From Citrobacter sp. FP75 (lineage in GTDB: Bacteria > Pseudomonadota > Gammaproteobacteria > Enterobacterales > Enterobacteriaceae): a stretch of 64,000 nt of DNA. The position numbers were made by a program, and so were the translations under genes. The notes under the pieces are model-generated. The model was not told the DNA's origin. It did not search any database and was given only the letters and a program-made list of their open reading frames with translations. Shown here piece by piece: positions 1 to 12,352 of the stretch. The stretch is from assembly GCF_018342065.1 (NCBI RefSeq), contig NZ_JAFDOE010000011.1, positions 1 through 64,000 on the forward strand, in the 5' to 3' direction. Within the stretch, counting starts at the first letter, position 1. Each line of letters starts with the position of its first letter.

Positions 1-95
1 CCGTGTCAGTGGAGGCGCATTATAGGGAGTTATTTCAGGCTGACAAGGGGAAATTTAAAATAATCTTCCAAGTGCGTATTTTTTATTCTTTGTGT

Positions 96-641
96 TTATT
101 TTAGCGACGTCTTGCTGGTTAATTGCGCTATTTCCCGAGCAAAACCCGCAACCTGTTCCCAGTCGGTGTACACCACTTCTTTATTCGTATCCGTTTCACC
201 GCCTGACATCTTCATAATCAGTTGGATCATGACGCGGTCATACCAACGATAACGGGGATACAGCAAAGCCCCAGCAATTACCGCGCTGCGATCCGGCCGC
301 CACGGCGAACTCATCAGAAACTTGCGCGCATAGCTGTTGGTTTGCGGTGTGCGCTTTTCCGGTTTACGGGCAACCAGGTTAACGGAGTAGAACGCGCTCG
401 GCATCGAATTCAGCCGCGTAGCGTTCTTTTTCACAAACTCCTGAAAAGCAGCATGGTAATGACCGTAGCGAATCGATGCGCCAATCACCACGCTGTCATA
501 ATTTTGCCAGTCAGGTTCCGCGGTACGATGTAAATTAAGCACATCCGCCCAGATGCCCAGCTCTTTGAGCTCAGAAGCCAGATACTCGGCAATTTCGCGC
601 GTTTGTCCATCCCGGGAAGAAAAAAGAATCAGTGTTTTCAC
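96..641 (-). CDS. hemG: Menaquinone-dependent protoporphyrinogen IX oxidase HemG
   Basis: HemG oxidises protoporphyrinogen IX to protoporphyrin IX, the step before iron insertion in heme synthesis, passing electrons to the quinone pool at the inner membrane. The 181-residue protein has the expected family length and a flavodoxin fold: residues 8-14 (SSRDGQT) form the FMN phosphate loop, and a [10 protein letters not shown] segment follows near residue 54. It lies 11 bp downstream of trkH on the same strand and is probably co-transcribed with it. In E. coli an rRNA operon follows hemG; the 95 bases left in this window show no gene. Confidence 0.96.
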   Translation of the reverse strand: MKTLILFSSRDGQTREIAEYLASELKELGIWADVLNLHRTAEPDWQNYDSVVIGASIRYGHYHAAFQEFVKKNATRLNSMPSAFYSVNLVARKPEKRTPQTNSYARKFLMSSPWRPDRSAVIAGALLYPRYRWYDRVMIQLIMKMSGGETDTNKEVVYTDWEQVAGFAREIAQLTSKTSLK

Positions 642-652
642 GTGTTACTCCA

Positions 653-2104
653 TTATTCACGCCAGAAGGTAGGGGTAAAGAGTACCAGTAGAGTAAAGAC
701 TTCCAGACGACCAAACAGCATATTGGCAATCAGGATCCATTTCGCCACCGGATTCATGCTGGCAAAGTTGTCGGCAACCACACCCAGCCCTGGCCCCAGG
801 TTATTCAGCGTCGCGACAACTGAAGCAAAAGCGGAGAAGTCATCTACACCGGTCGCGATAATCGCCAGCATACTGATAATAAAGACCAACGCATAGGCCG
901 AGAAGAATCCCCATACCGCTTCGAGAATACGTTCCGGCAATGCACGATTACCCAGCTTAATACTGTAAACCGCATTCGGGTGGACCAGACGTTTCAGTTC
1001 ACGGTTACCCTGCTTAAACAGCAGCAGGATACGAATCACCTTCAAGCCACCGCCCGTTGACCCGGCGCAGCCACCAATAAAGGCAGAACACAGCAACAGT
1101 ACCGGCAGGAACAGCGGCCAGCGGGCAATGCTGTCCGTGGTGAACCCCGCGGTGGTCGCCATCGACACCACCTGGAAAAAGGCCTGATTGATCGTCGTGA
1201 GCGCTGAACCATAGGTATTGTGTATCCACAGCACCAGCGTACAAACAACCACCAGCGTCAACTGTACCCCGATGAACATACGGAATTCCGGGTCGCGCCA
1301 GTAAACCTTCAGACTACGCCCGCTTAATAAAGAGAAGTGCAGGCCATAGTTACACCCGGAGATCAGCAAGAAGATAGCAATAATCGTGTTGATCGTGGGG
1401 CTGTCGAAATAGCCCACGCTGGCGTCGTGCGTTGAGAAGCCGCCGATAGCAATGGTGGCAAAGCTATGACCAATAGCGTCAAACGCAGGCATACCGGCAA
1501 ACCACAGCGCCAGCGCGCAGGCCACCGTCAGCAATACATAGATAAGCCACAGGGTTTTCGCCGTTTCGGCAATACGCGGACGCATTTTATTATCTTTCAG
1601 CGGCCCCGGCATTTCTGCCCGGTAGAGCTGCATCCCACCGACACCAAGAATCGGCAGAATAGCCACCGCCAGCACGATGATCCCCATCCCGCCGAACCAT
1701 TGCAGCATCTGTCGATAAAAGAGAATCGCGTGTGGCAATGAATCCAGTCCCACCAACGTAGTAGCCCCGGTGGTGGTTAAGCCGGAGAAGGATTCGAAAA
1801 ACGCATCGGTGATCGTTAGATTAGGACTTTCCGCAAAGATAAACGGTAGCGCACCCACGCTGCCCAGCACGGTCCAGAACAGGACCACGATAAGAAAGCC
1901 TTCGCGTGATTTCAGCTCACCCTTTTCCTTACGGTTCGGCCACCACAGCATGGAGCCAATCGCCAGCGCGGCAAAGAAAGTTTGCGTAAATGCACGACCC
2001 GCCCCATCACGGTAGATGAGCGCTACCAGTCCGGGGATGATCATTGTCCCCGAGAATAAGATGACCAGTAGTCCAACGATTCGGGTAATGGCGCGAAAAT
2101 GCAT
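653..2104 (-). CDS. trkH: Trk potassium uptake channel subunit TrkH
   Basis: TrkH is the pore-forming membrane subunit of the low-affinity Trk potassium uptake system and works with the cytosolic NAD-binding regulator TrkA, not present here. The 483-residue length is normal. The four half-pore loops typical of this superfamily are visible: TTTGAT (110-115), GGFS (221-224), TTAGFTTD (317-324) and NLGPGLG (435-441), each with the glycine that lines the selectivity filter. Many hydrophobic segments run through the rest. It sits between yigZ and hemG on the same strand with short gaps, as in E. coli. Confidence 0.97.
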   Translation of the reverse strand: MHFRAITRIVGLLVILFSGTMIIPGLVALIYRDGAGRAFTQTFFAALAIGSMLWWPNRKEKGELKSREGFLIVVLFWTVLGSVGALPFIFAESPNLTITDAFFESFSGLTTTGATTLVGLDSLPHAILFYRQMLQWFGGMGIIVLAVAILPILGVGGMQLYRAEMPGPLKDNKMRPRIAETAKTLWLIYVLLTVACALALWFAGMPAFDAIGHSFATIAIGGFSTHDASVGYFDSPTINTIIAIFLLISGCNYGLHFSLLSGRSLKVYWRDPEFRMFIGVQLTLVVVCTLVLWIHNTYGSALTTINQAFFQVVSMATTAGFTTDSIARWPLFLPVLLLCSAFIGGCAGSTGGGLKVIRILLLFKQGNRELKRLVHPNAVYSIKLGNRALPERILEAVWGFFSAYALVFIISMLAIIATGVDDFSAFASVVATLNNLGPGLGVVADNFASMNPVAKWILIANMLFGRLEVFTLLVLFTPTFWRE

Positions 2105-2142
2105 CTCTGCCGCTTCCTTAGTTCTTTAAAATGAGGTGGGGA

Positions 2143-2757
2143 TTATTCTTCAATCGCTAACAATTGCAATGAACCTCGACTAAAATCCGCCAGCTTTGCT
2201 GAAAATTCATCCACTTTCGCGTAAGGAAGCGCTACCCGTAGCTGAACGAATGCCTGGTAATCACTGGAAACGATTTTACCGTCGAACTGCCCCAACAGTG
2301 CTTCAATACCGGCCAGTTGGCCGTACTCACACTGCAAAGTATATTCGGTTAACGGCGTCTTGCGCTGCGTTGTTAATTGCCGCAGCGCCTGATTCACACC
2401 ACCGCCATAGGCTTTTACCAGCCCACCGGTACCGAGAAGAATACCGCCGTAGTAGCGCACCACCACCGCAGTTATCTCGCCGACGCCGCTGCCCATTAGC
2501 TGAGCAAGCATCGGTTTACCTGCCGTACCCGCCGGTTCACCGTCGTCCGAAAAGCCCAACTGTTGCGAATCATCCGGCGCACCCGCCACCCACGCCACGC
2601 AATGGTGCCGGGCGTCCGGGTGTTCCGCTTTGACTGACTCGACAAAGGCTTTCGCCGCCTCTACGCCGTCCGTGTGGGCGAGCAGCGTAATGAAGCGGCT
2701 TTTTTTGATCTCTTCAACGACGCTAACCGGCGCCGCAGGGATTAACCAACTGTCCAT
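2143..2757 (-). CDS. yigZ: IMPACT family protein YigZ
   Basis: YigZ belongs to the UPF0029/IMPACT family, related to eukaryotic IMPACT, which binds the Gcn2 regulator Gcn1; the bacterial role is not established. The 204-residue protein shows the family core: KKSRFITLLAH near residue 18, ARHHCVAWVAG near 50, then the FSDDGEPAGTAGKPML block and VVRYYGG-LLGTGGLVKAYGG. A second alpha/beta domain makes up the C-terminal third. Its start codon overlaps the pepQ stop codon by one base (TAATG), so the two are likely translationally coupled. Confidence 0.93.
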   Translation of the reverse strand: MDSWLIPAAPVSVVEEIKKSRFITLLAHTDGVEAAKAFVESVKAEHPDARHHCVAWVAGAPDDSQQLGFSDDGEPAGTAGKPMLAQLMGSGVGEITAVVVRYYGGILLGTGGLVKAYGGGVNQALRQLTTQRKTPLTEYTLQCEYGQLAGIEALLGQFDGKIVSSDYQAFVQLRVALPYAKVDEFSAKLADFSRGSLQLLAIEE

Positions 2758-4088
2758 TACGCCAGTTTCAAATCCCGGGTCATATTTTCGATATGGTTCT
2801 CGTGGACAACCACGTTGTCTTCAATACGAATACCGCCGAACGGCTTCAGCGCATCAATTTTCTGCCAGTTGAAGTGGTTGCTGAACTGCCCTTCACGCCA
2901 TGGCGCTAACAGTGATTCGATAAAGTAAATGCCCGGCTCGATGGTCAGGACCATGCCCGGTTGCAGCACGCGCGTGCAGCGCAGGTACGGGTATTTCGAC
3001 GGCGCAGCGAGATGCGTACCGCTATCATCCTGCATAAACCCTGCAACATCATGGACCTGCAGACCCAATGGGTGACCAATACCGTGCGGCATAAACGGTC
3101 CGGTAAGATCGTTTTCCACCATCGCCTCTTCACTCATGCCGGTGATGATTTGATGCTTACGCAGCAGCTTCGCGATGCGCTGATGGAACTGAATGTGGTA
3201 GTCCACATAGCTGGTGCCCGCTTTCATAGTGGCAATCAGCGCCAGTTGCTCGTCATTCACATCCTTCACCAGATGCGCATAGTCGTTGTCGCTTTTCGCC
3301 GACCAGGTACGCGTCAGGTCTGCCGCATAGCCGTTATATTCCGCCCCGGCGTCCAGCAGGAAGCTGTGGATTTCAGACGGAGCCTGATGATCCAGCTTGG
3401 TGTAATGCAGCACGGAAGCATGTTCGTTAAGCGCGACGATGTTGCTGTAAGGTACGTCGGTGTCGCGATGCCCCGTGGCGGTCAGGTAAGACAGATTGAT
3501 ATCAAACTCACTCATGCCGGAACGGAAGGCCTCTTCCGCGGCACGATGACCGCTCACCGCCATTTTTTGCGCTTCACGCATACAGGCCAGTTCATAATCT
3601 GTTTTGTACGAACGGTAATAATGCAGGTAGTCGATTACGCCTTTCGGGTTGATGTTGCTGGCCGCAATGTCCAGCTGCAGCGCACGCTCCGGAACCGGGC
3701 CGATGTACCCGATATTGCCGCGCGCGGCAGGCAGCTGGCTACCAATCACATCGGCCTTTGGCAGTGCAATGATTTCAACTTCTTCGGTCCAGAAAGACGT
3801 CGGCAGCGGCTCAACGTTGTGCCAGTAATCAACTGGCAGGTAGAACCACAGTTTCGGCTTATTCACGCCATCCACCAGCAACCAGCAGTTAGGAACCTGC
3901 GTGACGGGTACCCAGGCTTTAAACTGCGGATTGACCTTGAACGGATACGGATGGTCATCGAGAAAAACGTTAACCAGCTCGCCGGAGTGAATAAGTAACG
4001 CATCGAGCTTGAAACGCGCCAGCGCGTCGCGCGTACGTTCTTGTAATGTAACGATATGATTTTTATAGAGTGCGGCCAGTGATTCCAT
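2757..4088 (-). CDS. pepQ: Xaa-Pro dipeptidase PepQ
   Basis: PepQ is a cytosolic metalloprotease that splits dipeptides with a C-terminal proline. From the chosen start the protein has 443 residues, the E. coli length, and the five metal ligands of the pita-bread fold fall where expected: D246, D257, H339, E384 and E423. The open frame extends 13 codons upstream, but the conserved N-terminus MESLA-LYKNH supports the internal ATG at 4088. The gene is divergent from fadB across about 190 bp and leads the minus-strand pepQ-yigZ-trkH-hemG series. Confidence 0.96.
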   Translation of the reverse strand: MESLAALYKNHIVTLQERTRDALARFKLDALLIHSGELVNVFLDDHPYPFKVNPQFKAWVPVTQVPNCWLLVDGVNKPKLWFYLPVDYWHNVEPLPTSFWTEEVEIIALPKADVIGSQLPAARGNIGYIGPVPERALQLDIAASNINPKGVIDYLHYYRSYKTDYELACMREAQKMAVSGHRAAEEAFRSGMSEFDINLSYLTATGHRDTDVPYSNIVALNEHASVLHYTKLDHQAPSEIHSFLLDAGAEYNGYAADLTRTWSAKSDNDYAHLVKDVNDEQLALIATMKAGTSYVDYHIQFHQRIAKLLRKHQIITGMSEEAMVENDLTGPFMPHGIGHPLGLQVHDVAGFMQDDSGTHLAAPSKYPYLRCTRVLQPGMVLTIEPGIYFIESLLAPWREGQFSNHFNWQKIDALKPFGGIRIEDNVVVHENHIENMTRDLKLA

Positions 4089-4235
4089 TATTTTCCCTTC
4101 TGTTTTTTTGACCTCAAGTCTCCGCATCTTAGCACATCGCTTTATGACTGCGTGATTTCTACCGAGCGTGATCTGCCCGTCATTTCTTTAATCATTCATT
4201 TGCATTTTATTAACATAAAACACACACTTCGATTC

Positions 4236-4252
4236 ATCTGGTATGACCAGAT
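4236..4252. promoter_or_regulatory. FadR operator upstream of fadBA
   Basis: The 17-base sequence ATCTGGTATGACCAGAT is a perfect palindrome around a central ATG and closely matches the FadR operator known upstream of E. coli fadB. It ends 25 bp before the fadB start codon, so a bound repressor would block the transcript start region. Inference: fadBA is repressed by FadR and released by long-chain acyl-CoA. Confidence 0.88.
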
Positions 4253-4277
4253 CACCTTGCGGATTCAGGAGACTGAC

Positions 4278-6467
4278 ATGCTTTACAAAGGCGACACCCT
4301 GTACCTCGACTGGCTGGAAGATGGCATCGCCGAACTGGTGTTCGATGCCCCTGGCTCGGTCAATAAACTCGACACTGCAACCGTAGCCAGCCTCGGCCAT
4401 GCGCTGGATGTGCTGGAAAAACAACACGATTTAAAAGGGTTGCTGCTGCGTTCTAATAAAGCGGCCTTTATTGTCGGTGCTGATATCACCGAATTCCTTT
4501 CGCTGTTCCTCGTTCCTGAAGAACAACTAAGCCAGTGGCTGCACTTTGCCAATAGCGTCTTTAATCGCCTGGAAGATCTGCCTGTCCCAACCCTGTCTGC
4601 AGTAAACGGCTATGCGTTGGGCGGCGGTTGCGAGTGCGTACTGGCAACCGACTACCGTCTGGCAACCCCAGACCTGCGCATCGGACTGCCGGAAACCAAG
4701 CTGGGTATTATGCCGGGCTTCGGTGGTTCTGTGCGTATGCCACGCATGCTGGGAGCAGACAGCGCATTGGAAATTATTGCCGCAGGTAAAGATGTCGGTG
4801 CCGAGCAGGCACTGAAAATCGGCCTGGTTGATGGCATTGTGAAGCAGGAGAAACTGTTTGATGGCGCGATGGCAGTACTGCGTCAGGCAATCAACGGTGA
4901 TCTCGACTGGAAGGCCAAACGCCAGCCGAAGCTGGAACCGCTGAAGCTCAGCAAAATTGAAGCGGCAATGAGCTTTACCATCGCCAAAGGCATGGTCGCG
5001 CAGACCGCGGGTAAACATTACCCGGCGCCGATCACCGCAGTAAAAACCATTGAAGCCGCCGCCCGCTTTGGTCGTGAAGAAGCGCTGAATCTGGAAAACA
5101 AAAGCTTTGTTCCACTGGCTCACACCGTTGAGGCCCGCGCGTTAGTTGGTATTTTCCTCAACGATCAGTTCGTCAAAGCGAAAGCGAAAAAACTGACGAA
5201 AGATATTGAGACACCGAAACAGGCTGCGGTGCTGGGCGCGGGCATTATGGGCGGCGGTATCGCCTATCAGTCGGCCTGGAAAGGCGTGCCGGTTATCATG
5301 AAGGACATCAATGACAAATCACTGACGCTGGGCATGACCGAAGCGGCCAAACTGCTGAATAAACAGCTTGAGCGCGGCAAGATTGACGGTCTGAAAATGG
5401 CAGGCGTAATTTCCACTATCCATCCAACCCTGGATTACACCGGCTTTGAGCGTGTGGACGTAGTCGTGGAAGCGGTTGTTGAAAATCCGAAAGTGAAAAA
5501 AGCGGTGTTGGCAGAGACCGAAGATAAGGTGCGCCCGGATGCTGTTCTGGCGTCGAACACCTCGACGATCCCAATCAGCGAACTGGCCAGCGTGCTGAAA
5601 CGCCCGGAAAACTTCTGTGGGATGCACTTCTTTAACCCGGTGCACCGCATGCCGCTGGTAGAGATCATTCGCGGCGAGAAAAGCTCGGATGAGACCATTG
5701 CCAAAGTCGTCGCCTGGGCCAGCAAAATGGGCAAGACGCCGATTGTGGTCAACGATTGCCCCGGCTTCTTTGTTAACCGCGTGCTATTCCCTTACTTCGC
5801 AGGTTTCAGCCAGCTGCTGCGCGATGGCGCAGACTTCCGCAAGGTCGATAAAGTAATGGAGAAACAGTTTGGCTGGCCGATGGGCCCAGCTTATCTGCTG
5901 GACGTGGTCGGTATTGATACCGCACATCACGCGCAGGCGGTGATGTCCGCAGGCTTCCCGCAGCGGATGCAGAAGGATTATCGCGACGCGATCGACGCCC
6001 TGTTCGACGCCAGCCGCTTTGGCCAGAAAAATGGTCTCGGATTCTGGCGTTATAAAGAAGACAACAAAGGCAAGCCGAAGAAAGAAGAGGATGCCACTGT
6101 TGATGGCCTGCTGGCAGACGTCAGTCAGCCGAAGCGCGATTTCAGCGATGACGAGATTATCGCCCGCATGATGATCCCGATGGTCAACGAAGTGGTGCGC
6201 TGCCTGGAAGAAGGCATTATCGCCAGCCCGGCTGAAGCCGATATGGCACTGGTTTACGGTCTTGGCTTCCCTCCGTTCCACGGAGGCGCGTTCCGCTGGC
6301 TGGATACGCTCGGCAGCGCGAAATATCTCGATATGGCGCAGCAATACCAGCACCTCGGCCCGCTGTATGAGGTGCCGGAAGGATTGCGTAATAAAGCGCG
6401 TCATAACGAACCGTACTATCCCCCGGTTGAGCCTGCCCGTCCGGTCGGCGACATGAAAACGGCTTAA
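4278..6467 (+). CDS. fadB: Multifunctional fatty acid oxidation complex subunit alpha FadB
   Basis: FadB carries the enoyl-CoA hydratase, 3-hydroxyacyl-CoA dehydrogenase, isomerase and epimerase activities of aerobic beta-oxidation and forms an alpha2beta2 complex with FadA. The N-terminal hydratase domain has E119 and E139 as catalytic acids in GGGCE and GLPE. The NAD-binding motif [10 protein letters not shown] follows near residue 318, and the dehydrogenase [10 protein letters not shown] segment near 450. The ATG at 4278 gives 729 residues as in E. coli and has an AGGAG site just upstream; the 42 codons before it in frame are not coding. The operon continues into fadA after 9 bp. Confidence 0.98.
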   Translation: MLYKGDTLYLDWLEDGIAELVFDAPGSVNKLDTATVASLGHALDVLEKQHDLKGLLLRSNKAAFIVGADITEFLSLFLVPEEQLSQWLHFANSVFNRLEDLPVPTLSAVNGYALGGGCECVLATDYRLATPDLRIGLPETKLGIMPGFGGSVRMPRMLGADSALEIIAAGKDVGAEQALKIGLVDGIVKQEKLFDGAMAVLRQAINGDLDWKAKRQPKLEPLKLSKIEAAMSFTIAKGMVAQTAGKHYPAPITAVKTIEAAARFGREEALNLENKSFVPLAHTVEARALVGIFLNDQFVKAKAKKLTKDIETPKQAAVLGAGIMGGGIAYQSAWKGVPVIMKDINDKSLTLGMTEAAKLLNKQLERGKIDGLKMAGVISTIHPTLDYTGFERVDVVVEAVVENPKVKKAVLAETEDKVRPDAVLASNTSTIPISELASVLKRPENFCGMHFFNPVHRMPLVEIIRGEKSSDETIAKVVAWASKMGKTPIVVNDCPGFFVNRVLFPYFAGFSQLLRDGADFRKVDKVMEKQFGWPMGPAYLLDVVGIDTAHHAQAVMSAGFPQRMQKDYRDAIDALFDASRFGQKNGLGFWRYKEDNKGKPKKEEDATVDGLLADVSQPKRDFSDDEIIARMMIPMVNEVVRCLEEGIIASPAEADMALVYGLGFPPFHGGAFRWLDTLGSAKYLDMAQQYQHLGPLYEVPEGLRNKARHNEPYYPPVEPARPVGDMKTA

Positions 6468-7640
<1,173 letters not shown>

Positions 7641-7649
7641 ATCAGGAAA

Positions 7650-7778
<129 letters not shown>

Positions 7779-7795
7779 GTTTAGTTGCCGTTCTT

Positions 7796-7820
7796 CCCGC
7801 CTGTCAGGGGCGGGTTTTTT
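7796..7820 (+). terminator. Rho-independent terminator of fadBA
   Basis: CCCGCC, a six-base loop region and GGCGGG form a GC-rich stem directly followed by six T residues on the plus strand. The position after the ERIC element and before the convergent fre stop codon fits the end of the fadBA operon. Confidence 0.85.
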
Positions 7821-7825
7821 ATTGC

Positions 7826-8527
7826 TTAAATAAACGCGAATGCGTCACCAAACAGGCGGTCTTCACGCGCCTGACGCTCATTACAGAACAGATCGCGCGC
7901 GATTTTTGCCATCTCAAAACGCCCGGCAATGTAGATATCATGCTCCGCCAGCGTACCGTGATCCTGCAATACTGCCGTTAATACGGTCCCCGTACGACCA
8001 CGCCAGCCAGCTTCAGGCTGTTCAACCACTGGCTCAACGCGCAGATTAGGGTGATTAACTGACAGGGATTCCAGCTCAGAGAGATCGTAAAGATGCTTCT
8101 CTTCACGCCCGCCCCAGTAAATCGTAATGTCACGATTTGGATTACGCGCCAGCGCGGTAAGCAGAATGGAACGAACGTAAGAGAACCCCGTACCGCCAGC
8201 AATCAGAATCAGCGGACGATCGTCTTCATCGCGCAACCAGGCTTCGCCATGCGGAATGTCGACCTTAATCTCCCGGTCTTTCAGTATTCGATCCATAACG
8301 GCCATGGCATACAGATTAAGCTCAGAGGCGCCCACGTGCAGCTCAATGAATCCGTGCTCATCCGGCGTTGATGCCATGGAGAACGGACGCTTATCTCGTT
8401 CATCCATCACGACCATTAAATACTGACCAGCACGAAAGGAAAACGCCGCGTCTGGCACTAAACGGACGCGATATACGGTGTCAGTGATAGCTTCTACCGA
8501 GGTCACTTTACAGCTTAAGGTTGTCAT
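7826..8527 (-). CDS. fre: NAD(P)H-flavin reductase Fre
   Basis: Fre reduces free riboflavin, FMN or FAD with NAD(P)H and supplies reduced flavin, among others to UbiX-type flavin prenylation and to ferric reduction. The 233-residue protein shows the flavin-binding RPFS motif at 47-50 and the nucleotide-binding GGTGFS at 111-116. The ATG at 8527 is chosen because it begins the conserved [21 protein letters not shown]-terminus; 20 upstream codons are in frame but would reach into ubiD. It lies just downstream of ubiD on the same strand, as in E. coli. Confidence 0.96.
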   Translation of the reverse strand: MTTLSCKVTSVEAITDTVYRVRLVPDAAFSFRAGQYLMVVMDERDKRPFSMASTPDEHGFIELHVGASELNLYAMAVMDRILKDREIKVDIPHGEAWLRDEDDRPLILIAGGTGFSYVRSILLTALARNPNRDITIYWGGREEKHLYDLSELESLSVNHPNLRVEPVVEQPEAGWRGRTGTVLTAVLQDHGTLAEHDIYIAGRFEMAKIARDLFCNERQAREDRLFGDAFAFI

Positions 8528-8567
8528 GCGCTCTCTCTGTCGGATCAATAGGCAAAACGATCGCGCC

Positions 8568-10061
8568 TCAGGCGCTTTTGCCGTCATTAAAGATGGCTAG
8601 TTCATCCCAAATTGCGTCAATACGCGCGGTCACTTCAGGATCTTTTTTAATCGGACGGCCCCATTCACGTTGGGTCTCGCCCGGCCATTTATTGGTGGCA
8701 TCCAGTCCCATTTTTGAACCCAGGCCGGAGACCGGCGAGGCAAAATCCAGGTAATCAATGGGCGTATTCTCTACCAGCACCGTGTCCCGGGCCGGGTCCA
8801 TACGGGTGGTAATCGCCCAAATCACATCATTCCAGTCACGTGCGTTAACATCATCATCGCAGACAATAACAAATTTGGTGTACATAAACTGACGTAAAAA
8901 CGACCAAACGCCCATCATGACGCGTTTGGCATGGCCCGCGTACTGTTTTTTGATCGTGACAACCGCCAGTCGATAGGAACAGCCTTCCGGCGGCAGGTAA
9001 AAATCGACGATTTCCGGGAACTGCTTTTGCAAAATAGGCACGAACACTTCGTTCAACGCCACGCCCAGCACGGCAGGTTCATCAGGTGGACGTCCGGTAT
9101 AGGTGGAGTGATAAATCGCATCTTCACGCTGGGTAACGTGTGTGACGGTGAAGACCGGGAAGCTATCTACTTCATTGTAGTAACCCGTATGGTCGCCATA
9201 CGGTCCTTCCGGAGCCATTTCACCCGGTTCGATATACCCTTCCAGCACAATTTCGGCACTGGCTGGCACTTCCAAATCGTTGGAAATACATTTGACCACT
9301 TCAGTCTTGGTTCCGCGCAGCAATCCGGCAAATGCGTATTCCGATAACGTGTCAGGCACTGGCGTCACCGCGCCCAAAATCGTTGCCGGATCGGCCCCCA
9401 GCGCTACAGCAACCGGAAAACGCTCACCAGGATGGGCTGCACACCACTCCTGATAATCAAGCGCACCGCCACGATGGGAAAGCCAGCGCATGATGAGCTT
9501 GTTTTTGCCGATCAACTGCTGACGGTAGATACCCAGATTCTGCCGCTCTTTATGCGGGCCACGCGTAACGGTAAGCCCCCAGGTGATCAGCGGTGCGGCA
9601 TCTTCCGGCCAACAGGTCATGATTGGAATACGGTTGAGATCGACGTCATCGCCTGACGCGATTTTTTGCTGACAAGGCGCACCGCGCAGCCGTTTGGTCG
9701 GCATATTCAAAACCTGCTTGAACTGCGGCAGCTTATCAAACAGATCGCGAAATCCTTTTGGCGGCTCCGGCTCTTTCAGAAACGCCAACAGCTTACCCAC
9801 TTCCCTTAGCGCTGAGACATCTTCTTGTCCCATCCCCATAGCAACACGCTTTGGCGTGCCAAACAGGTTGCACAATACCGGCATCGAATAGCCTTTAGGG
9901 TTCTCAAACAGCAACGCGGGTCCGCCCGCACGCAGCGTGCGATCGGCAATTTCGGTTATTTCCAGATGAGGATCCACTGGAAGCGTAATGCGTTTGAGCT
10001 CGCCCTGCTGTTCAAGCAACGTCAGGAAGTCGCGTAAGTCGTTATATTTCATGGCGTCCAT
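8568..10061 (-). CDS. ubiD: 3-octaprenyl-4-hydroxybenzoate decarboxylase UbiD
   Basis: UbiD removes the carboxyl group from 3-octaprenyl-4-hydroxybenzoate in ubiquinone synthesis, using prenylated FMN made by UbiX. The 497-residue protein has the E. coli length throughout. The conserved [13 protein letters not shown] block, part of the cofactor site, is near residue 285, and a [11 protein letters not shown] segment follows. It precedes fre, a source of reduced flavin, by about 40 bp and is divergent from rfaH. Confidence 0.97.
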   Translation of the reverse strand: MDAMKYNDLRDFLTLLEQQGELKRITLPVDPHLEITEIADRTLRAGGPALLFENPKGYSMPVLCNLFGTPKRVAMGMGQEDVSALREVGKLLAFLKEPEPPKGFRDLFDKLPQFKQVLNMPTKRLRGAPCQQKIASGDDVDLNRIPIMTCWPEDAAPLITWGLTVTRGPHKERQNLGIYRQQLIGKNKLIMRWLSHRGGALDYQEWCAAHPGERFPVAVALGADPATILGAVTPVPDTLSEYAFAGLLRGTKTEVVKCISNDLEVPASAEIVLEGYIEPGEMAPEGPYGDHTGYYNEVDSFPVFTVTHVTQREDAIYHSTYTGRPPDEPAVLGVALNEVFVPILQKQFPEIVDFYLPPEGCSYRLAVVTIKKQYAGHAKRVMMGVWSFLRQFMYTKFVIVCDDDVNARDWNDVIWAITTRMDPARDTVLVENTPIDYLDFASPVSGLGSKMGLDATNKWPGETQREWGRPIKKDPEVTARIDAIWDELAIFNDGKSA

Positions 10062-10241
10062 TGTGGCCTCTTCGTAAGCGCCTCATTATACGGCGTTCAT
10101 CATTGTGATGCTGTATTTTTGTTAAATTAGCGTGAACTCTGGCAGCCAACAAAGAAGCAGCTTGGAGGGTGAAGTGTATAATTTAACTTAGCGCATGGCT
10201 TTTGCTATGCTTGCGCTCAGAACAAGCGGATAAGAGTTATT

Positions 10242-10730
10242 ATGCAAGCCTGGTATTTACTGTACTGCAAACGTGGGCAACTTCAGCGTGCCCAGGAACA
10301 CCTTGAAAGACAGGCGGTGGGCTGTCTGACACCCATGATCACCCTGGAAAAAATAGTGCGTGGAAAACGTACTACAGTCAGTGAACCGCTTTTCCCAAAC
10401 TACATGTTTGTCGAATTCGACCCGGAAGTGATCCACACCACCACCATCAATGCCACACGTGGCGTCAGTCATTTCGTCCGCTTTGGTGCGACACCGGCAA
10501 CGGTTCCATCTTCCGTTATTCACCAGCTTTCCATCTACAAGCCGGAGGGGATTGTTGATCCGGAAACACCACAGCCGGGAGATAGCGTGATTATCACCGA
10601 AGGTGCATTTGAAGGATTGAAGGCGATTTTCACCGAACCTGATGGCGAGGCACGCTCCATGCTTCTGCTCAACCTGCTGAATAAAGAGGTTAAGCAGAGC
10701 GTGAAAAACACCGGTTTTCGAAAACTTTAA
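10242..10730 (+). CDS. rfaH: Transcription antitermination factor RfaH
   Basis: RfaH is a specialised NusG paralogue recruited to ops elements in the leaders of LPS, capsule and other long operons, where it suppresses pausing and Rho termination and recruits ribosomes. The 162-residue protein begins with the NGN domain ([15 protein letters not shown]), contains the [10 protein letters not shown] segment near residue 50, and ends in a KOW domain that in this family switches fold. A TATAAT hexamer lies at 10177-10182 about 60 bp upstream. No ops element was seen in this window. Confidence 0.96.
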   Translation: MQAWYLLYCKRGQLQRAQEHLERQAVGCLTPMITLEKIVRGKRTTVSEPLFPNYMFVEFDPEVIHTTTINATRGVSHFVRFGATPATVPSSVIHQLSIYKPEGIVDPETPQPGDSVIITEGAFEGLKAIFTEPDGEARSMLLLNLLNKEVKQSVKNTGFRKL

Positions 10731-10737
10731 ACCCGCT

Positions 10738-11520
10738 TCAGAAAGTGACTTCGAATAGCGTTCTGACATTGGCGTCGATTGCTGCAGCCAGGCGTTGAGG
10801 ATCTTCCCCGCGCCAGTGCGCAATACGCTCAAGAATGTGCGGCAAGTGCGCAGGCTCATTACGCCGTGAAGCCGGTTTCGGCGTTAAATCGCGGGGGAGT
10901 AAATAAGGGGCATCGGTTTCAATCAGTAGCCTTTCCACCGGGATAAACGGCAACAGCTCCCGCAGTTCCATTCCCCGACGTTCATCGCAGACCCATCCGG
11001 TGATGCCAATATACAGCCCTCTATCCACACATTCCTGCATCTCCTGACGAGAACCGGTAAAGCAGTGCAACACAGCGCCTGGAAGACTGTCCAGCCAGGG
11101 TTCCAGCAACGTCAGAAAGCGCTCATGTGCATCGCGGCAATGCATGAAAACCGGCATCTGCAGCTCAGCGGCTATGCGTAATTGCGCCTCAAATGCCCGT
11201 TCCTGCTCCTGCGGCGTGGAGAAATTACGATTGAAATCCAGGCCGCATTCACCAATGGCAACCACCTCTGACTGGTTTGCCAGCGCCACAATAGCCTCTT
11301 CGGTTGAGGATTGCCACTGGCTACTATCATGCGGGTGGACGCCCGCCGTAGACCAGCAATGCGGATAATGCTGTGCCAGCTTTAACGCCTGCTGGCTTTC
11401 GTGCAGGTTAGTTCCGGTCAAAAGCATGCCGTTCACACCGGCAGAAAAGGCGCGAGCCACCACGTCATCCCTGTCTTTTGCAAATTGCGTACTGGTTAAA
11501 TTAACGCCAATATCAAACAT
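10738..11520 (-). CDS. tatD: 3'-5' ssDNA/RNA exonuclease TatD
   Basis: TatD is a metal-dependent nuclease of the TIM-barrel family, linked to DNA repair after peroxide damage and not needed for export despite its name. From the ATG at 11520 the protein has 260 residues. Metal-site segments are visible: E91 in [10 protein letters not shown], then [19 protein letters not shown] and [10 protein letters not shown]. The open frame extends four codons upstream but [10 protein letters not shown] is the conserved start. It follows tatC after a 42 bp gap that holds a hairpin, and converges with rfaH 7 bp away. Confidence 0.96.
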   Translation of the reverse strand: MFDIGVNLTSTQFAKDRDDVVARAFSAGVNGMLLTGTNLHESQQALKLAQHYPHCWSTAGVHPHDSSQWQSSTEEAIVALANQSEVVAIGECGLDFNRNFSTPQEQERAFEAQLRIAAELQMPVFMHCRDAHERFLTLLEPWLDSLPGAVLHCFTGSRQEMQECVDRGLYIGITGWVCDERRGMELRELLPFIPVERLLIETDAPYLLPRDLTPKPASRRNEPAHLPHILERIAHWRGEDPQRLAAAIDANVRTLFEVTF

Positions 11521-11537
11521 GCTTCCTCCCATATGGC

Positions 11538-11557
11538 AACCGCCCTTACGGGCGGTT
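11538..11557 (-). other. Hairpin between tatC and tatD
   Basis: AACCGCCC and GGGCGGTT form a perfect 8 bp stem around a 4-base loop in the 42 bp between tatC and tatD. On the minus transcript it is followed by GCC, not by a T run, so it is not a simple terminator. It may protect the tatABC message from 3' decay or attenuate tatD expression. Confidence 0.6.
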
Positions 11558-11561
11558 GAAT

Positions 11562-12350
11562 TTATTCTTCGGTTTTATCGGCGGCTTCAGCTTTTTCGTT
11601 CTCGGCCTCGTTATCTTCGTCTCGCGTACGTCGCTTACCGACATAGAAACGGGAGAAGAAAACACCGACTTCAAACAAGCAGTACATCGGTATTGCCAAC
11701 AGCGTTTGCGAGAAGACATCTGGCGGGGTCAGTAACATCCCCACGACAAATGCGCCCACCACAACATAAGGGCGTTTTTTACGTAACTCGTCTGGTGTCG
11801 TAATGCCCATCCAGCACAGCAGCACAATGGCAACGGGAACCTCGAAAGAGACGCCAAAGGCCATAAATAGCGCCATCACGAAGCTGAGGTAGCTGGCAAT
11901 ATCCGTCGAGACCTGTACGCCCTGCGGGGCCGTATTGGCAAGGAAACCAAACGCCAGCGGGAAGACGACAAAGTAAGCGAACGCCATACCGATATAGAAC
12001 AGCAGCGAACTTGAGACCAGCAGCGGCACAACAAGACGGCGTTCATGCTTGTATAAAGCAGGCGCAATAAAGGCCCATACCTGGTACAGGATCACTGGCG
12101 CTGACAGAATTAGTGACACCATGAAGGTGAGCTTTATCGGGGTAAAGAACGGCGAGGCCACATCTGTGGCGATCATCGTCGCACCCTGCGGCATTTGCTT
12201 GATCAGCGGTGCCGCAACCATATGATAAATGTCGTTGGCAAAGTAAACCAACGCCAGAAAGATCACGATTACCGCGATAATGCAGTTCAGGAGTCGCTTA
12301 CGCAGCTCAATAAGATGCGTGATGAGCGGTTGGGTATCTTCTACAGCCAT
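11562..12350 (-). CDS. tatC: Sec-independent protein translocase subunit TatC
   Basis: TatC is the polytopic core of the twin-arginine translocase and binds the RR signal peptide of folded substrates. The 262-residue protein starts with the conserved cytosolic segment [15 protein letters not shown] (9-23), has about six membrane segments and the conserved VFPLAFGF loop. The charged tail rich in Glu, Asp and Lys is slightly longer than the 258-residue E. coli form. It follows tatB after 2 bp in the tatABC operon. Confidence 0.97.
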   Translation of the reverse strand: MAVEDTQPLITHLIELRKRLLNCIIAVIVIFLALVYFANDIYHMVAAPLIKQMPQGATMIATDVASPFFTPIKLTFMVSLILSAPVILYQVWAFIAPALYKHERRLVVPLLVSSSLLFYIGMAFAYFVVFPLAFGFLANTAPQGVQVSTDIASYLSFVMALFMAFGVSFEVPVAIVLLCWMGITTPDELRKKRPYVVVGAFVVGMLLTPPDVFSQTLLAIPMYCLFEVGVFFSRFYVGKRRTRDEDNEAENEKAEAADKTEE

Positions 12351-12352
12351 GT

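Noticed and set aside
1-95. AT-rich left edge beyond hemG
   Set aside because: In E. coli an rRNA operon follows, but these 95 bases hold no clear gene, promoter or terminator that I can support.
2961-3998. A 345-codon open frame opposite pepQ
   Set aside because: It is antisense to a fully conserved gene, with no motif and no plausible ribosome-binding site that I could see.
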